Positions 35,224 through 44,157 of a DNA stretch of 59,850 bases are shown here, piece by piece. The number at the start of each line of letters is the position of its first letter. Positions within the stretch are counted from its first letter, which is position 1. Under the pieces are notes generated by a model, which had not been told where the DNA came from, did no database searches, and saw only the letters and a program-made list of their open reading frames with translations. The position numbers and the translations under genes are program-made. This DNA comes from Segatella copri (GTDB taxonomy: Bacteria; Bacteroidota; Bacteroidia; Bacteroidales; Bacteroidaceae): contig NZ_VZCB01000005.1 in the NCBI RefSeq assembly GCF_009494395.1, forward strand, positions 1 through 59,850, given 5' to 3'.

Positions 35224-35868
35224 TTATCGGTCCATGTAAGGATTGTGCGCCAGTTCCTCGCCAATGCTGGTAGCATCGCCATGACCAGGAAGCACCTTGG
35301 TTTCATCAGGGAGCATACCCAGATGGCGCAGGCTGTTGATGATTCGGAACATACTGCCACCAGGGAAATCGGTACGGCCGATAGAACTCTTGAAGAGGGT
35401 ATCGCCGGTAAACGCAACATGCTCAGCCTCGCAATAGAAAGTGACGGAACCGTTGCTGTGACCAGGAGTCTCAATAACCTTGAACTCATGGCTGCCGAAC
35501 TTGATGATTTCGTCTTCCTCGAAGAAATGACCGATAGGAGGGAACTTCGTATCCAGCTGCATCTGATAGAAGGTCTCTGCCTGATGGGCCAGCCCCTTCA
35601 TCAGCTTTTCATCGCCCTGAGCCACTTCCGGCTTCAAGCCAAACTCCTTGTAGATGGTGTCGTTGCCGAAGTTGTGATCAAGATGGCCATGGGTAACGAG
35701 CAGATGAACCGGCTTCAGCTCGTTTTTACGGATATATTGGGTGATGGCATTGCGCTCTTCAGGATAGAACGCTCCACAGTCGATGATGACGCATTCCTTG
35801 GTCTCATCACTTACAACATAGCAGTTCTCCTGCAACATGTTGACCTGGAATCTTTCGATATGTAACAT
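35224..35868 (-). CDS. MBL-fold metallo-hydrolase (glyoxalase II-like)
   Basis: The 214-aa protein has the metallo-beta-lactamase motif THGLHD-type THGHLDHN, followed by the third His in ETPGHSNGSV, Asp in TGDTLFKSSIGRTD, and the last His in PGHGDATSIGEE. All metal ligands are present. Such short members hydrolyse thioesters like hydroxyacylglutathione or related compounds, but the substrate is not clear in a bacterium likely to lack glutathione. It is separated from rsmG by a composite heptad repeat that ends a few bases before its ATG. Confidence 0.85.
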   Translation of the reverse strand: MLHIERFQVNMLQENCYVVSDETKECVIIDCGAFYPEERNAITQYIRKNELKPVHLLVTHGHLDHNFGNDTIYKEFGLKPEVAQGDEKLMKGLAHQAETFYQMQLDTKFPPIGHFFEEDEIIKFGSHEFKVIETPGHSNGSVTFYCEAEHVAFTGDTLFKSSIGRTDFPGGSMFRIINSLRHLGMLPDETKVLPGHGDATSIGEELAHNPYMDR

Positions 35869-35869
35869 T

Positions 35870-35990
35870 TTTACTTTGAACTTTGAATATTGAACATATT
35901 ACTTTGAACTTTGAATATTGAACTTTGAACTTTATGATTAGTAAAGCAAATGAATTCTTCGTTCTTCACTCTTCGTTCTTCACTTTTCAC
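35870..35990 (-). repeat. Composite heptad repeat A+B between rsmG and the MBL gene
   Basis: In transcript orientation module A (GTGAAAA, GTGAAGA, ACGAAGA heptads, to AATTC) begins within the rsmG stop codon. Module B (CATTTGCTTTA, then CTAATCATAAAGTTCAAAG and further AAGTTCA heptads with AATATTC variants) ends just before the MBL ATG. It is the longest module B in the window. Confidence 0.85.
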
Positions 35991-36610
35991 GCTGGAACAT
36001 AGATGAGCTGCTTGTCTTGCTTGAACCATTCTTCCTCGAAGAAGGTGCTGAGCGGTGTGATTTCTGCCACGTTGCGGTAATCCTTGAGCTCTTCCTGCAG
36101 ATTGCCGCCCTTCAGGCAAATCAAGCCATTAGGCAGAGCGTTCTGCCCCTTCTTCTTGAAATTCTTCTTGATGATTTTCATCAGGTCAGGCAACTGCATC
36201 ACAGCACGGCTTACCACGAAATCATACTTTCCTTTCTCATCCTCACCACGCAAGTGCTCAGCCACAAGATTCTTCAAGCCGATGGCAGAAGCCACCTCAT
36301 TGCACACGCGAATCTTCTTGCCGGTTCCATCGATGAGCTTGAATTGGCATTCTGGGAAGAGGATGGCAAGCGGAATACCCGGGAACCCGCCACCACATCC
36401 GAAGTCAAGAATCTCTGTACCAGGACGGAAATTGATGGCCTTGGCTATTGCCATGGAATGAAGCACATGGTGCTCATAAAGGTTGTCAATATCCTTACGG
36501 CTGATGACATTGATCTTGTTGTTCCAGTCGCGATACAGCTCATCGAGCGCTGCTATCTGCTTTTTCTGCTCATCAGTAAGATGGGTGAAATATTTCTCTA
36601 TGATGTTCAT
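35987..36610 (-). CDS. rsmG: 16S rRNA (guanine527-N7)-methyltransferase
   Basis: The 207-aa Rossmann methyltransferase modifies G527 of 16S rRNA. The SAM-binding loop ILDFGCGGGFPGIPLA, the N-terminal NKINVISRKD and the segment DFVVSRAV are characteristic. Length is normal. It is first in the rsmG-MBL-ruvC-modF unit, behind a consensus promoter. Confidence 0.95.
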   Translation of the reverse strand: MNIIEKYFTHLTDEQKKQIAALDELYRDWNNKINVISRKDIDNLYEHHVLHSMAIAKAINFRPGTEILDFGCGGGFPGIPLAILFPECQFKLIDGTGKKIRVCNEVASAIGLKNLVAEHLRGEDEKGKYDFVVSRAVMQLPDLMKIIKKNFKKKGQNALPNGLICLKGGNLQEELKDYRNVAEITPLSTFFEEEWFKQDKQLIYVPA

Positions 36611-36670
36611 CCTTCTATTATCTTTCGTTTATATTACTTATTTAAGTGAATCTTTTAATATATTAAGGTG

Positions 36671-36701
36671 CAAAGTTAACGCAATTAGTGGACAAAACAA
36701 A
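36671..36701 (-). promoter_or_regulatory. Promoter of rsmG
   Basis: On the minus strand TTTG (36701-36698) and TAACTTTG (36678-36671) are separated by 19 bp. Confidence 0.7.
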
Positions 36702-36762
36702 ATTATATAGCTTTTTTTATATATTTATTTAGATTTTGGTCCCAACTTATTAAAAAAATGTG

Positions 36763-36770
36763 TACCTTTG
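36763..36770 (+). promoter_or_regulatory. -7 box of the HAD-panB transcript
   Basis: TACCTTTG lies about 100 bp upstream of the HAD ATG; a TTTTGG 24 bp before it is a loosely spaced -33. The leader has no recognised riboswitch. The 258-bp divergent gap holds only the two promoters. Confidence 0.55.
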
Positions 36771-36868
36771 CACCCGAAAAAAGATGTTGTAGAGCAGAAA
36801 AATGCATAAAACTGCTTGTTCGACTCAATTAGATTGTAAAACATAACAGATATTATAGAATAGTTAAT

Positions 36869-37555
36869 ATGATAAAGGCTGCATTATTTGACCTGGATGG
36901 CGTAGTGTTCGAAACCGAATCACAGTATTCCATCTTCTGGGGTATGATTGGACGTGAATATCATCCGGAAATCCCAGATTTCGAGTACCGCATCAAAGGA
37001 CAGACATTAGTACAGATTTATGATAAGTACTTCTCTGAAGATTCTGTTTTTGCTCATATCAAAGGTTATACCGATGTGAAGTCAGAACAGGATAAGATTA
37101 CTACTCGTCTCAATGAATTTGAGAAGAATATGTCGTACCCTTACATCACTGGCTTCGAAGACTTCATCAAAGACTTGAAGCAGAATGGTGTAAAGTGCGC
37201 TGTAGTAACGAGTAGCAACGTCCAGAAGATGCAGAATGTCTACAGACAGCACCCAGAATTCAAAGGCTACTTTGACCGTGTATTGACCAGCGAAGACTTC
37301 GCCAAGAGCAAACCGGATCCGGACTGCTACCTGAAGGGCGCAGCATGCTTTGATGCCAAGCCGGAAGAGTGCGTAGGACTGGAAGACAGCTTCAACGGTT
37401 TGAAGGCAGTACGTGCTGCAGGTGCATTCACCCTCGGACTTTCCACTACCAATTCCAAGGAGTCGATTGAGCCATATAGCGACTATGTAATTGCCGATTA
37501 CTCTAGCTTTACATTTGCCGACTTAGTGAAAGTTGTAGAAGAAAACAAGAAGTAA
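36869..37555 (+). CDS. HAD-superfamily phosphatase (beta-phosphoglucomutase-like subclass)
   Basis: The 228-aa protein has motif I LFDLDGVVFETES (Asp nucleophile and acid/base Asp), motif II VVTSSN, motif III KSKPDPDCYLKGA and motif IV GLEDSFNGLKA. An alpha-helical cap follows motif I. It hydrolyses or transfers a phosphate on a small sugar-phosphate-like molecule; the substrate cannot be fixed. It precedes panB by 29 bp, presumably in one transcript. Confidence 0.88.
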   Translation: MIKAALFDLDGVVFETESQYSIFWGMIGREYHPEIPDFEYRIKGQTLVQIYDKYFSEDSVFAHIKGYTDVKSEQDKITTRLNEFEKNMSYPYITGFEDFIKDLKQNGVKCAVVTSSNVQKMQNVYRQHPEFKGYFDRVLTSEDFAKSKPDPDCYLKGAACFDAKPEECVGLEDSFNGLKAVRAAGAFTLGLSTTNSKESIEPYSDYVIADYSSFTFADLVKVVEENKK

Positions 37556-37584
37556 TAAATACAGAAAAAGATAATATAATAATC

Positions 37585-38403
37585 ATGGGATATTTATCTA
37601 CTGACAAAAAGAAAATTACAACCAAGACGTTTGCTGAAATGAAAGCAGCAGGCGAGAAGGTTACAATGCTTACAGCTTACGACTTTACAACTGCAGGCAT
37701 TCTGGATGCCGCTGGCATCGACAGCATCCTGATTGGCGATTCTGCCAGCAATGTAATGGCTGGAAATGCAGATACTTTGCCAATTACTGTTGACCAGATG
37801 ATTTACCATGCCCGCAGCGTGGCTCGTGCCTGCAAGCATGCCTTCGTGGTATGCGATATGCCTTTCGGCAGCTATCAGATCAGCAAGGAAGAGGCTCTTC
37901 GCAATGCTTGCCGCATGATGAAGGAAACAGGAGTAGACGCACTCAAGCTGGAGGGCGGCATCGAAATCGCTGATACTGTCAAGGCTCTGGTAGACGCCGG
38001 CATTCCTGTGCATGGTCATTTGGGACTCACTCCACAGAGCGTCAACAAGTTTGGCGGTTATGGTATCCGTGCCAAGGATGAGGCTGAGGCTCAGAAGCTC
38101 ATCAGCGATGCTATCGCTCTTGATAAGGCTGGCGTATTCGCCATTGTTCTGGAAAAGGTTCCAGCTAAATTGGCGGCTGAAGTAACACGACAGGTGAAAG
38201 CCGTAACTATCGGTATCGGAGCCGGCAACGGTTGCGACGGACAGGTTCTGGTCTATGCTGATGCTCTTGGTATGACCCAAGGCTTCAAGCCAAAGTTTCT
38301 GCGCCACTTCGCCCAGGTAGGCGAGGAGATGCAGAAGGGTGTGAAGGCATACATCGACGCCGTTAAGAGTACAGAATATCCAAGCATAGAGGAGAGCTAT
38401 TAA
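37585..38403 (+). CDS. panB: 3-methyl-2-oxobutanoate hydroxymethyltransferase
   Basis: The 272-aa enzyme makes ketopantoate, the first committed step of pantothenate and CoA synthesis. The segments MLTAYDFTTAGILDAAG and LIGDSASNVMAG (magnesium ligands), ALKLEGG and HLGLTPQSVNKFGGY match PanB. It lies after a HAD phosphatase and before an MFS transporter; panC and panD are not in the window. Confidence 0.96.
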   Translation: MGYLSTDKKKITTKTFAEMKAAGEKVTMLTAYDFTTAGILDAAGIDSILIGDSASNVMAGNADTLPITVDQMIYHARSVARACKHAFVVCDMPFGSYQISKEEALRNACRMMKETGVDALKLEGGIEIADTVKALVDAGIPVHGHLGLTPQSVNKFGGYGIRAKDEAEAQKLISDAIALDKAGVFAIVLEKVPAKLAAEVTRQVKAVTIGIGAGNGCDGQVLVYADALGMTQGFKPKFLRHFAQVGEEMQKGVKAYIDAVKSTEYPSIEESY

Positions 38404-38451
38404 GCCTCCTCTCTACATTTTAGCGTCATATAGTTCATAAAGTTTTTGGTT

Positions 38452-39672
38452 ATGGATACACAAAACACGCCCATACATATTAAATTATGGCATCGGGACT
38501 TCTGGAGACTCTGTTTTGCCAACCTGCTTCTGATGACGAGTGTCTGCATGCTCATCATCGGCATACCTTATTTTATGACCATTGAAGGTTATCGTTACTG
38601 GCAGATAGGAGTTGTAGTAGGTGCTTACGGATTTGGTTTATTCCTTCTGGGTGGCTTCTGTTCCTATCTCCTGCAACGCTATCGCCGTAACAGAGTATGT
38701 CTGGTTTCTATCTGTTGCGTGGCAATCAGTCTCGTTGCACTCTATTATCTGGAGACCTTCTGGAACATCAAGTTCGGCTTTGGAGTTCTTGTAGCAACAC
38801 GAGTAGTACAGGGCGCATTCTTAGGACTCGCACAAATGGCCCTGACCAGCACGTTGGTAATTGACACTTGCGAGTCTTTCCAGCGCACCGAAGCGAATTA
38901 TATCACCTCCTGGTTCGCCCGACTATCTATTGCCACGGGACCAATTATAGTTTGGCTTGTTGATGATTTTTCAGACATGCACCTTATCTTCCCGGTAGCT
39001 TCCCTGTTGGCCCTTGGAGCTTTCGTACTTGTATCGCTGGTAAAGTTCCCCTTCAAGGCTCCCTCTGAGCACTTGCCGCTTTTCAGTTACGACCGTTTCT
39101 TCCTGCCACAAGGCATCCCGCTGTTCATCAACATTGTACTCATATTGATAGGCGCAGGAATGTATTTTGCCATTCCTCATAACCTGACGGTTTACCTGAT
39201 GTTTCTGTCTGGACTGCTGATGGCTATTGTTGCAGAGAAATATGTCTTTGCTGATGCCGACTTGAAGAGTCAGGCTCTCGTGGGCTTGGTATTAATGGGA
39301 GCAGCCGAGTTCGTTTCATTAAACGACCAGGACTTTGCCGTAGAGGTGCTTGTGCCTTTGCTGCTAGGTATGGGAATAGGTGTGATCGGTAGCAGATTTC
39401 TGCTTTTCTACATCAAGCTGGCCAAGCATTGTCAGCGCGGCACCAGTACCAGTTCCTTCTTTCTGGCATGGGAATTTGGGTTATCATTAGGTATTGCGAT
39501 AGGTTTTATGTTTTTGGAAAATGCTTACAAGCAAGTTCCGGGCGTCAATAACGTCATCTTCAACCCAACCGTTCACGAAGTGCTTATTCCAGGCATGATA
39601 TTTACAGGTCTGTCACTTGTCCTGTATAATTTCGTCGTACATCCCTGGTATATGAAACATCGTAATCGCTAA
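38452..39672 (+). CDS. MFS transporter of unknown substrate
   Basis: The 406-aa protein has about 12 membrane segments and an MFS-like layout, with a basic loop (LLQRYRRNRVCLVS) between helices 2 and 3. The ATG at 38452 is chosen over a TTG two codons upstream. I recognise no substrate-specific motif. It follows panB by 48 bp on the same strand; whether it moves a pantothenate-related compound is unknown. Confidence 0.8.
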   Translation: MDTQNTPIHIKLWHRDFWRLCFANLLLMTSVCMLIIGIPYFMTIEGYRYWQIGVVVGAYGFGLFLLGGFCSYLLQRYRRNRVCLVSICCVAISLVALYYLETFWNIKFGFGVLVATRVVQGAFLGLAQMALTSTLVIDTCESFQRTEANYITSWFARLSIATGPIIVWLVDDFSDMHLIFPVASLLALGAFVLVSLVKFPFKAPSEHLPLFSYDRFFLPQGIPLFINIVLILIGAGMYFAIPHNLTVYLMFLSGLLMAIVAEKYVFADADLKSQALVGLVLMGAAEFVSLNDQDFAVEVLVPLLLGMGIGVIGSRFLLFYIKLAKHCQRGTSTSSFFLAWEFGLSLGIAIGFMFLENAYKQVPGVNNVIFNPTVHEVLIPGMIFTGLSLVLYNFVVHPWYMKHRNR

Positions 39673-39691
39673 GGTTACTTATATCATCCAG

Positions 39692-39744
39692 CCCTTCCTA
39701 AATATGACATTTTATTGAAAGAAAGATTCCATATATAGGAAGGG
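39692..39744 (+). terminator. Hairpin downstream of the MFS gene
   Basis: CCCTTCCTAAATAT (39692-39705) pairs with ATATATAGGAAGGG (39731-39744) with a mismatch near the loop. Only TTTC follows, so it is a modest terminator. Confidence 0.55.
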
Positions 39745-39832
39745 TTTCATTAAAAGTTTCTAAAAATAGCTTTTGTGAAACATTTTTAATATTATTTAGT
39801 TAGCATTATTCGCTTTTGTCCCCATAATTCAG

Positions 39833-39877
39833 TACTTTTGCGTTTGATTTAAGAGGGAGGGTGTAAATACACACCCT
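39833..39877 (+). promoter_or_regulatory. -7 box and leader hairpin of the Bat operon
   Basis: TACTTTTG (39833-39840) fits the -7 consensus; no well-spaced -33 was found. AGGGTGT (39858-39864) and ACACCCT (39871-39877) form a 7-bp stem near the predicted transcript start. Confidence 0.55.
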
Positions 39878-39926
39878 AATTCATCGTAAAAAGTAGAATA
39901 AAACGTAAAATAATATTATAAGAATT

Positions 39927-40922
39927 ATGGCAGAAGCTATTGATATCCGTGAGTTGAACATCCGGATTGAACAACAGAGTCAGTTTGTTACCAATTTGGT
40001 AATGGGCATGAACAAGGTCATCGTAGGTCAGAAACACCTTGTTGACTGTCTTCTCATCGGTCTTCTCTCTGACGGCCACATCTTGCTTGAAGGTGTGCCT
40101 GGTTTGGCGAAGACTCTCGCAATCAAAACATTGTCACAGTTAGTAAGTGCAGACTATAGCCGCATACAGTTTACACCAGATTTGTTGCCAGCCGACGTGG
40201 TGGGAACACAGATCTATTCTCAGAAAGACGAAGCCTTCCATGTAAAGCGTGGTCCGGTGTTCGCCAACTTCGTTCTGGCAGATGAAATCAACCGTGCTCC
40301 AGCCAAGGTACAGAGTGCTTTGCTCGAAGCGATGCAGGAACATCAGGTTACCATCGGCGAACAGACATTTAAATTGCCAAATCCGTTCCTGGTAATGGCA
40401 ACACAGAACCCGGTAGAACAGGAGGGAACCTATCAGCTTCCTGAAGCTCAGGTGGACCGTTTCCTTCTCAAGGTCATCATTGACTATCCTACTATCGAGG
40501 AAGAAAAGCTCATCATCCGTGAGAATATCCAGGGCGGTCTGCCAACGGTTACTCCAGTAACTACAGCAGAAGAAATCCTGAAGGCCCGCAGCATCGTGAA
40601 CGAGGTGTATATCGATGAGAAGATTGAGCAGTATATAGCCGACATCGTCTTCGCTACCCGTTATCCTGACCGTTATGGTTTGGGCGACCTGAAGGACATG
40701 ATTACCTTCGGCGGTAGTCCTCGTGCCAGCATTTCTCTTGCCAAGGCTGCCCGCGCCTATGCTTTCATCAAGCACCGTGGTTACGTGATTCCTGAAGATG
40801 TCCGTGCTGTGGCTCACGATGTGCTCCGCCATCGTATCGGTCTCTCCTACGAGGCTGAGGCTAGCGAAGTGACCAGCGAGGAAATCGTAAGCCGCATCAT
40901 CAACAAGGTGGAAGTGCCTTGA
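39927..40922 (+). CDS. MoxR-type AAA+ ATPase
   Basis: The 331-aa AAA+ protein has Walker A GVPGLAKT (56-63), Walker B NFVLADEINRAP and the sensor segment ATQNPVEQEGTYQLPEAQ. MoxR ATPases work with VWA-domain proteins as chaperone-like factors. It opens the Bat operon and is followed by DUF58 and VWA proteins, its expected partners. Confidence 0.94.
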   Translation: MAEAIDIRELNIRIEQQSQFVTNLVMGMNKVIVGQKHLVDCLLIGLLSDGHILLEGVPGLAKTLAIKTLSQLVSADYSRIQFTPDLLPADVVGTQIYSQKDEAFHVKRGPVFANFVLADEINRAPAKVQSALLEAMQEHQVTIGEQTFKLPNPFLVMATQNPVEQEGTYQLPEAQVDRFLLKVIIDYPTIEEEKLIIRENIQGGLPTVTPVTTAEEILKARSIVNEVYIDEKIEQYIADIVFATRYPDRYGLGDLKDMITFGGSPRASISLAKAARAYAFIKHRGYVIPEDVRAVAHDVLRHRIGLSYEAEASEVTSEEIVSRIINKVEVP

Positions 40923-40930
40923 TGAAGTAA

Positions 40931-41056
40931 GTGAAGAGTGAAGAACGAAGAGTGAAGAATTCATTTGCTTAGCTAATCATAAAGTTCAAAGTTCAAAGTT
41001 CAAAGCTCAATGTAAAGGAGTTCAAAGTTCAAAGTAAATAAGTTCAAAGTAATAAG
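40931..41056 (+). repeat. Composite heptad repeat A+B between moxR and the DUF58 gene
   Basis: Module A (GTGAAGA, GTGAAGA, ACGAAGA, GTGAAGA, ATTC) starts 8 bp after the moxR stop. Module B (CATTTGCTTAG, then CTAATCATAAAGTTCAAAG and more AAGTTCA units, partly degenerate) runs up to the TTG start of the next gene. Confidence 0.9.
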
Positions 41057-41926
41057 TTGGATACACAAGATATCTTAAAGAAAGTTCGGAAGATTGAGAT
41101 CAAGACTCGCGGATTGAGCCAGAACATCTTTGCCGGTCAGTACCATTCTGCCTTCAAGGGTAGGGGTATGGCCTTTGCCGAGGTGCGCGAATACCAGTAT
41201 GGTGACGACGTGAGAGACATCGACTGGAATGTCACGGCACGTTTTCATCGTCCTTTCGTCAAGGTGTTCGAAGAGGAACGAGAGCTTACCGTGATGTTGA
41301 TGGTGGATGTGAGTGGCTCGCTCGACTTTGGTACGATGCGCCAGATGAAGCGCGACCTGGCAACCGAGATAGCTGCCACTTTGGCTTTCAGTGCCATTCA
41401 GAACAACGACAAGATAGGTGTCATCTTCTTTTCCGACAGAATAGAGAAATATATTCCACCTAAAAAGGGTAGAAAGCATATTCTTTATATCATCAGAGAA
41501 ATGCTCGACTTCCACCCTCAGAGCCAGCGTACCAACATTGGCTGTGCCTTGGAATACTTCACACGCGTGATGAAACGCCACTGTACTGCTTTCCTCATCA
41601 GCGACTTTTACGACCAGAAGGATTATCAGCATGCCTTGCAGATTGCCAACCAGAAACATGATGTGGTGGGCATTCAGGTATATGACCCGAGAGCCAAACA
41701 GTTGCCTGACGTAGGATTGCTGAAAGTAATGGATGCAGAGACAGGGCATGAGATGTATATTGACACCAGTTCCAGGAAGTTGAGAGTGGCTCATGCACAG
41801 AACTGGTTCCGACGCCAGGACAACTTGCGCCAGCTCTTTGCCAAAAGCAAGGTAGACTGGACTTCGATAGCGACCAACGAGGATTTCTCCAAGTCGCTCC
41901 TGGCACTGTTCAAACAAAGAGGATAA
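41057..41926 (+). CDS. DUF58 domain protein of the Bat operon (TTG start)
   Basis: The 289-aa protein has the DUF58 signature GRGMAFAEVREYQYGDDVRDIDWN split over residues 36-58 and a VWA-like metal site at Asp84-x-Ser86-x-Ser88. It likely assembles with MoxR and the VWA proteins BatA/BatB. The protein aligns with its family from the first codons, which here is TTG; no in-frame ATG lies upstream, because the gap is filled by the heptad repeat. Confidence 0.9.
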   Translation: MDTQDILKKVRKIEIKTRGLSQNIFAGQYHSAFKGRGMAFAEVREYQYGDDVRDIDWNVTARFHRPFVKVFEEERELTVMLMVDVSGSLDFGTMRQMKRDLATEIAATLAFSAIQNNDKIGVIFFSDRIEKYIPPKKGRKHILYIIREMLDFHPQSQRTNIGCALEYFTRVMKRHCTAFLISDFYDQKDYQHALQIANQKHDVVGIQVYDPRAKQLPDVGLLKVMDAETGHEMYIDTSSRKLRVAHAQNWFRRQDNLRQLFAKSKVDWTSIATNEDFSKSLLALFKQRG

Positions 41927-41929
41927 ATT

Positions 41930-42004
41930 GAGTGAAGAGTGAAGAATTCTACGGCTTTACTAATCATAAAGTTCAAAGTTCAAAGCTCAAAGTTCAAAGT
42001 AAAG
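41930..42004 (+). repeat. Composite heptad repeat A+B after the DUF58 gene
   Basis: A short module A (GTGAAGA, GTGAAGA, ATTC) begins 4 bp after the stop. Module B (CTAATCATAAAGTTCAAAG, then AAGTTCA/AAGCTCA heptads) ends 5 bp before the next ATG. Confidence 0.85.
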
Positions 42005-42009
42005 CAACA

Positions 42010-43089
42010 ATGTTGAAAATTAAGAATATCATATTGACAATGGCTCTGATGGGCTGTTCTGGTTTGGCTTTCAGCCAGACAGTGGAACAGCGCATCGATT
42101 CTTTGCAGATGCTTATCGGACAGCAGACCATCCTGCACCTCAAGGCTACAGCCCGAAAGGGAGCCAAGGTGGTGATGCCATCCTTCAAGCCTCAGACCCA
42201 GATAGTTCCAGGCGTTGAGGTGGTGGAGCAGAGCAAGGGCGACACCATGCATGTAGGTGACAACCAGATGGTGGTAAGCCGCGACTATACCATCACATCT
42301 TTTGATGAGAAGGTGTATGCTATCCCGGCACTCAATGTGAAGATAGACGGTAAGAACTGCCACGGCAACCCATTGGCGCTGAAGGTGCTCACAGTACCCG
42401 TGGATACGGTTCATCCCAATCAGTTCTATCCTCCCAAGACGGTGCAGGAGAATCCCTTCCTCTGGAGTGAGTGGAGCTTCGCCTTTTGGTTGAGCTTTCT
42501 GCTGTTAATCGTCTGTGGAGCAATGCTCTATCTGCGCAACCGATTGAAGAAGAATAAGCCTATCATTGCCCGCATCCGTATCATCAAACGTGTGCCTGCC
42601 CATGAGAAGGCATTGAAAGAGATTAACGACATCAAACAGCATCACAGTACATCGAACCAGGAAACACAGAAGGAGTACTATACTCACCTTACCAATGCGC
42701 TGCGTGAATATATAGTAAACCGGTTTGGTTTCAATGCCATGGAGATGACCAGTACTGAAATCATTGAGAACCTGCGTGCTTCTGGCGATCAGAAGATGAT
42801 AGACGAATTGAGAATGCTCTTCTCAACAGCCGACCTCGTCAAGTTCGCCAAATACGAGATTCCGATGAATGAAAATGATGCCAACCTGGTAAATGCAATT
42901 AACTTCATCGACCAGACGAAGACCAATGAGCTGCCTAAGGAAGAGAAAATTGTGCCTACGCTCAGCAGCGAGGACCAGAAGTCTCAGCAGCAACGCCGCC
43001 TCATCAAAACGCTGCTTTGGATAGGAGGCTTCAGCGCTGTTGCTATCTTAGGCTATATCATCTATCAAGTTGTCATGCTGTTGATGTAA
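42010..43089 (+). CDS. Bat operon membrane protein with periplasmic beta domain
   Basis: The 359-aa product begins with a signal peptide or anchor (IILTMALMGCSGLAFS), has a periplasmic beta-rich region (about 20-150), one membrane segment (FAFWLSFLLLIVCGAMLYL), a cytoplasmic region rich in charged helices, and a final hydrophobic segment. It occupies the slot between DUF58 and BatA that Bacteroidetes Bat operons fill with a DUF4381-like protein. Exact function is unknown. The ATG at 42010 is chosen because upstream in-frame sequence is repeat DNA. Confidence 0.8.
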   Translation: MLKIKNIILTMALMGCSGLAFSQTVEQRIDSLQMLIGQQTILHLKATARKGAKVVMPSFKPQTQIVPGVEVVEQSKGDTMHVGDNQMVVSRDYTITSFDEKVYAIPALNVKIDGKNCHGNPLALKVLTVPVDTVHPNQFYPPKTVQENPFLWSEWSFAFWLSFLLLIVCGAMLYLRNRLKKNKPIIARIRIIKRVPAHEKALKEINDIKQHHSTSNQETQKEYYTHLTNALREYIVNRFGFNAMEMTSTEIIENLRASGDQKMIDELRMLFSTADLVKFAKYEIPMNENDANLVNAINFIDQTKTNELPKEEKIVPTLSSEDQKSQQQRRLIKTLLWIGGFSAVAILGYIIYQVVMLLM

Positions 43090-43146
43090 AACCATCACTG
43101 ATAGACAAAATCATCAGAGTGATGCAAACTATAAATGTTATAAGAA

Positions 43147-44145
43147 ATGGAATTTGCAAGTAAAGCATATTTTCTGCTACTCCTGTTGCTGATACCTTAT
43201 ATCTTATGGTATTTTCTTGGGAGAAAGAAAAGTGAGCCAACTATGCGCATGAGCGATACCCGAATGTATCAGTATGCGCCAAAGAGTCTTCGAGTGCGAC
43301 TCATCCATCTGCCTATGGTACTGAGATGCATCGCCTTCGTGCTCATTGTGTGTGCCATGGCTCGCCCACAGACTCATCATTCTTGGGACAACAAGACTGT
43401 GGAGGGAATTGACATCATGCTTGCTATGGACGTATCAACCTCCATGCTTGCTGAAGACCTGAAGCCAAACCGAATGGAAGCGGCTAAGGATGTGGCAAAT
43501 GAGTTTATCTCTGGTCGTCCTACCGACAATATCGGCTTGACCATCTTTGCAGGTGAAGCATTCACCCAATGTCCAATGACTACCGATCATGCCAGTCTGC
43601 TGCGCCTGTTGCAAGATACAAGAACTGACATTGCCGCACGCGGACTCATCGATGATGGTACTGCTGTAGGTATGGGTTTGGCAAATGCAGTAAGCCGATT
43701 GAAGGATTCAAAGTCAAAGAGCAAGGTGGTGATTCTCTTGACGGATGGCAGTAACAACATGGGCGACATATCGCCTATGACAGCTGCAGAAATAGCCAAG
43801 AGCTATGGCATCCGTGTTTATACCATCGGCGTGGGAACCAACAAGGTGGCTCCATACCCAATGCCAGTAGCTGGTGGTGTGCAATATGTCAATATTCCAG
43901 TAGAAATTGACACGCAGACCCTGCGCGACATTGCGCAAACCACAGACGGTAACTTCTATCGTGCTACCAACAATGCGGAGTTGAAGAAGATTTATCAAGA
44001 TATCGACAAACTGGAGAAGTCAAAATTCAATGTGAAGCATTATGCCAAACGCTATGAGGCTTATCAGCCTTTTGCCTTGGCAGCACTCCTGGTATTGCTC
44101 CTGGAGATTTTGCTGCGCATTACTTGGCTCAGAAGAATACCATAA
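43147..44145 (+). CDS. batA: BatA, VWA-domain membrane protein
   Basis: The 332-aa protein has two N-terminal membrane segments (8-24 and 55-72), a VWA domain with the metal-site motif DVSTS at 95-99 and the matching TDG loop (ILLTDGSNN), and a C-terminal membrane segment. VWA proteins of the Bat cluster form complexes in the inner membrane; in Bacteroides fragilis the operon aids survival of oxygen exposure. It overlaps nothing and is 12 bp from batB. Confidence 0.92.
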   Translation: MEFASKAYFLLLLLLIPYILWYFLGRKKSEPTMRMSDTRMYQYAPKSLRVRLIHLPMVLRCIAFVLIVCAMARPQTHHSWDNKTVEGIDIMLAMDVSTSMLAEDLKPNRMEAAKDVANEFISGRPTDNIGLTIFAGEAFTQCPMTTDHASLLRLLQDTRTDIAARGLIDDGTAVGMGLANAVSRLKDSKSKSKVVILLTDGSNNMGDISPMTAAEIAKSYGIRVYTIGVGTNKVAPYPMPVAGGVQYVNIPVEIDTQTLRDIAQTTDGNFYRATNNAELKKIYQDIDKLEKSKFNVKHYAKRYEAYQPFALAALLVLLLEILLRITWLRRIP

Positions 44146-44157
44146 ATATATAGAACA

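Noticed and set aside
36771..36868. Riboswitch in the 98-nt leader of the HAD-panB transcript
   Set aside because: I found no long paired stems or known consensus in the leader.
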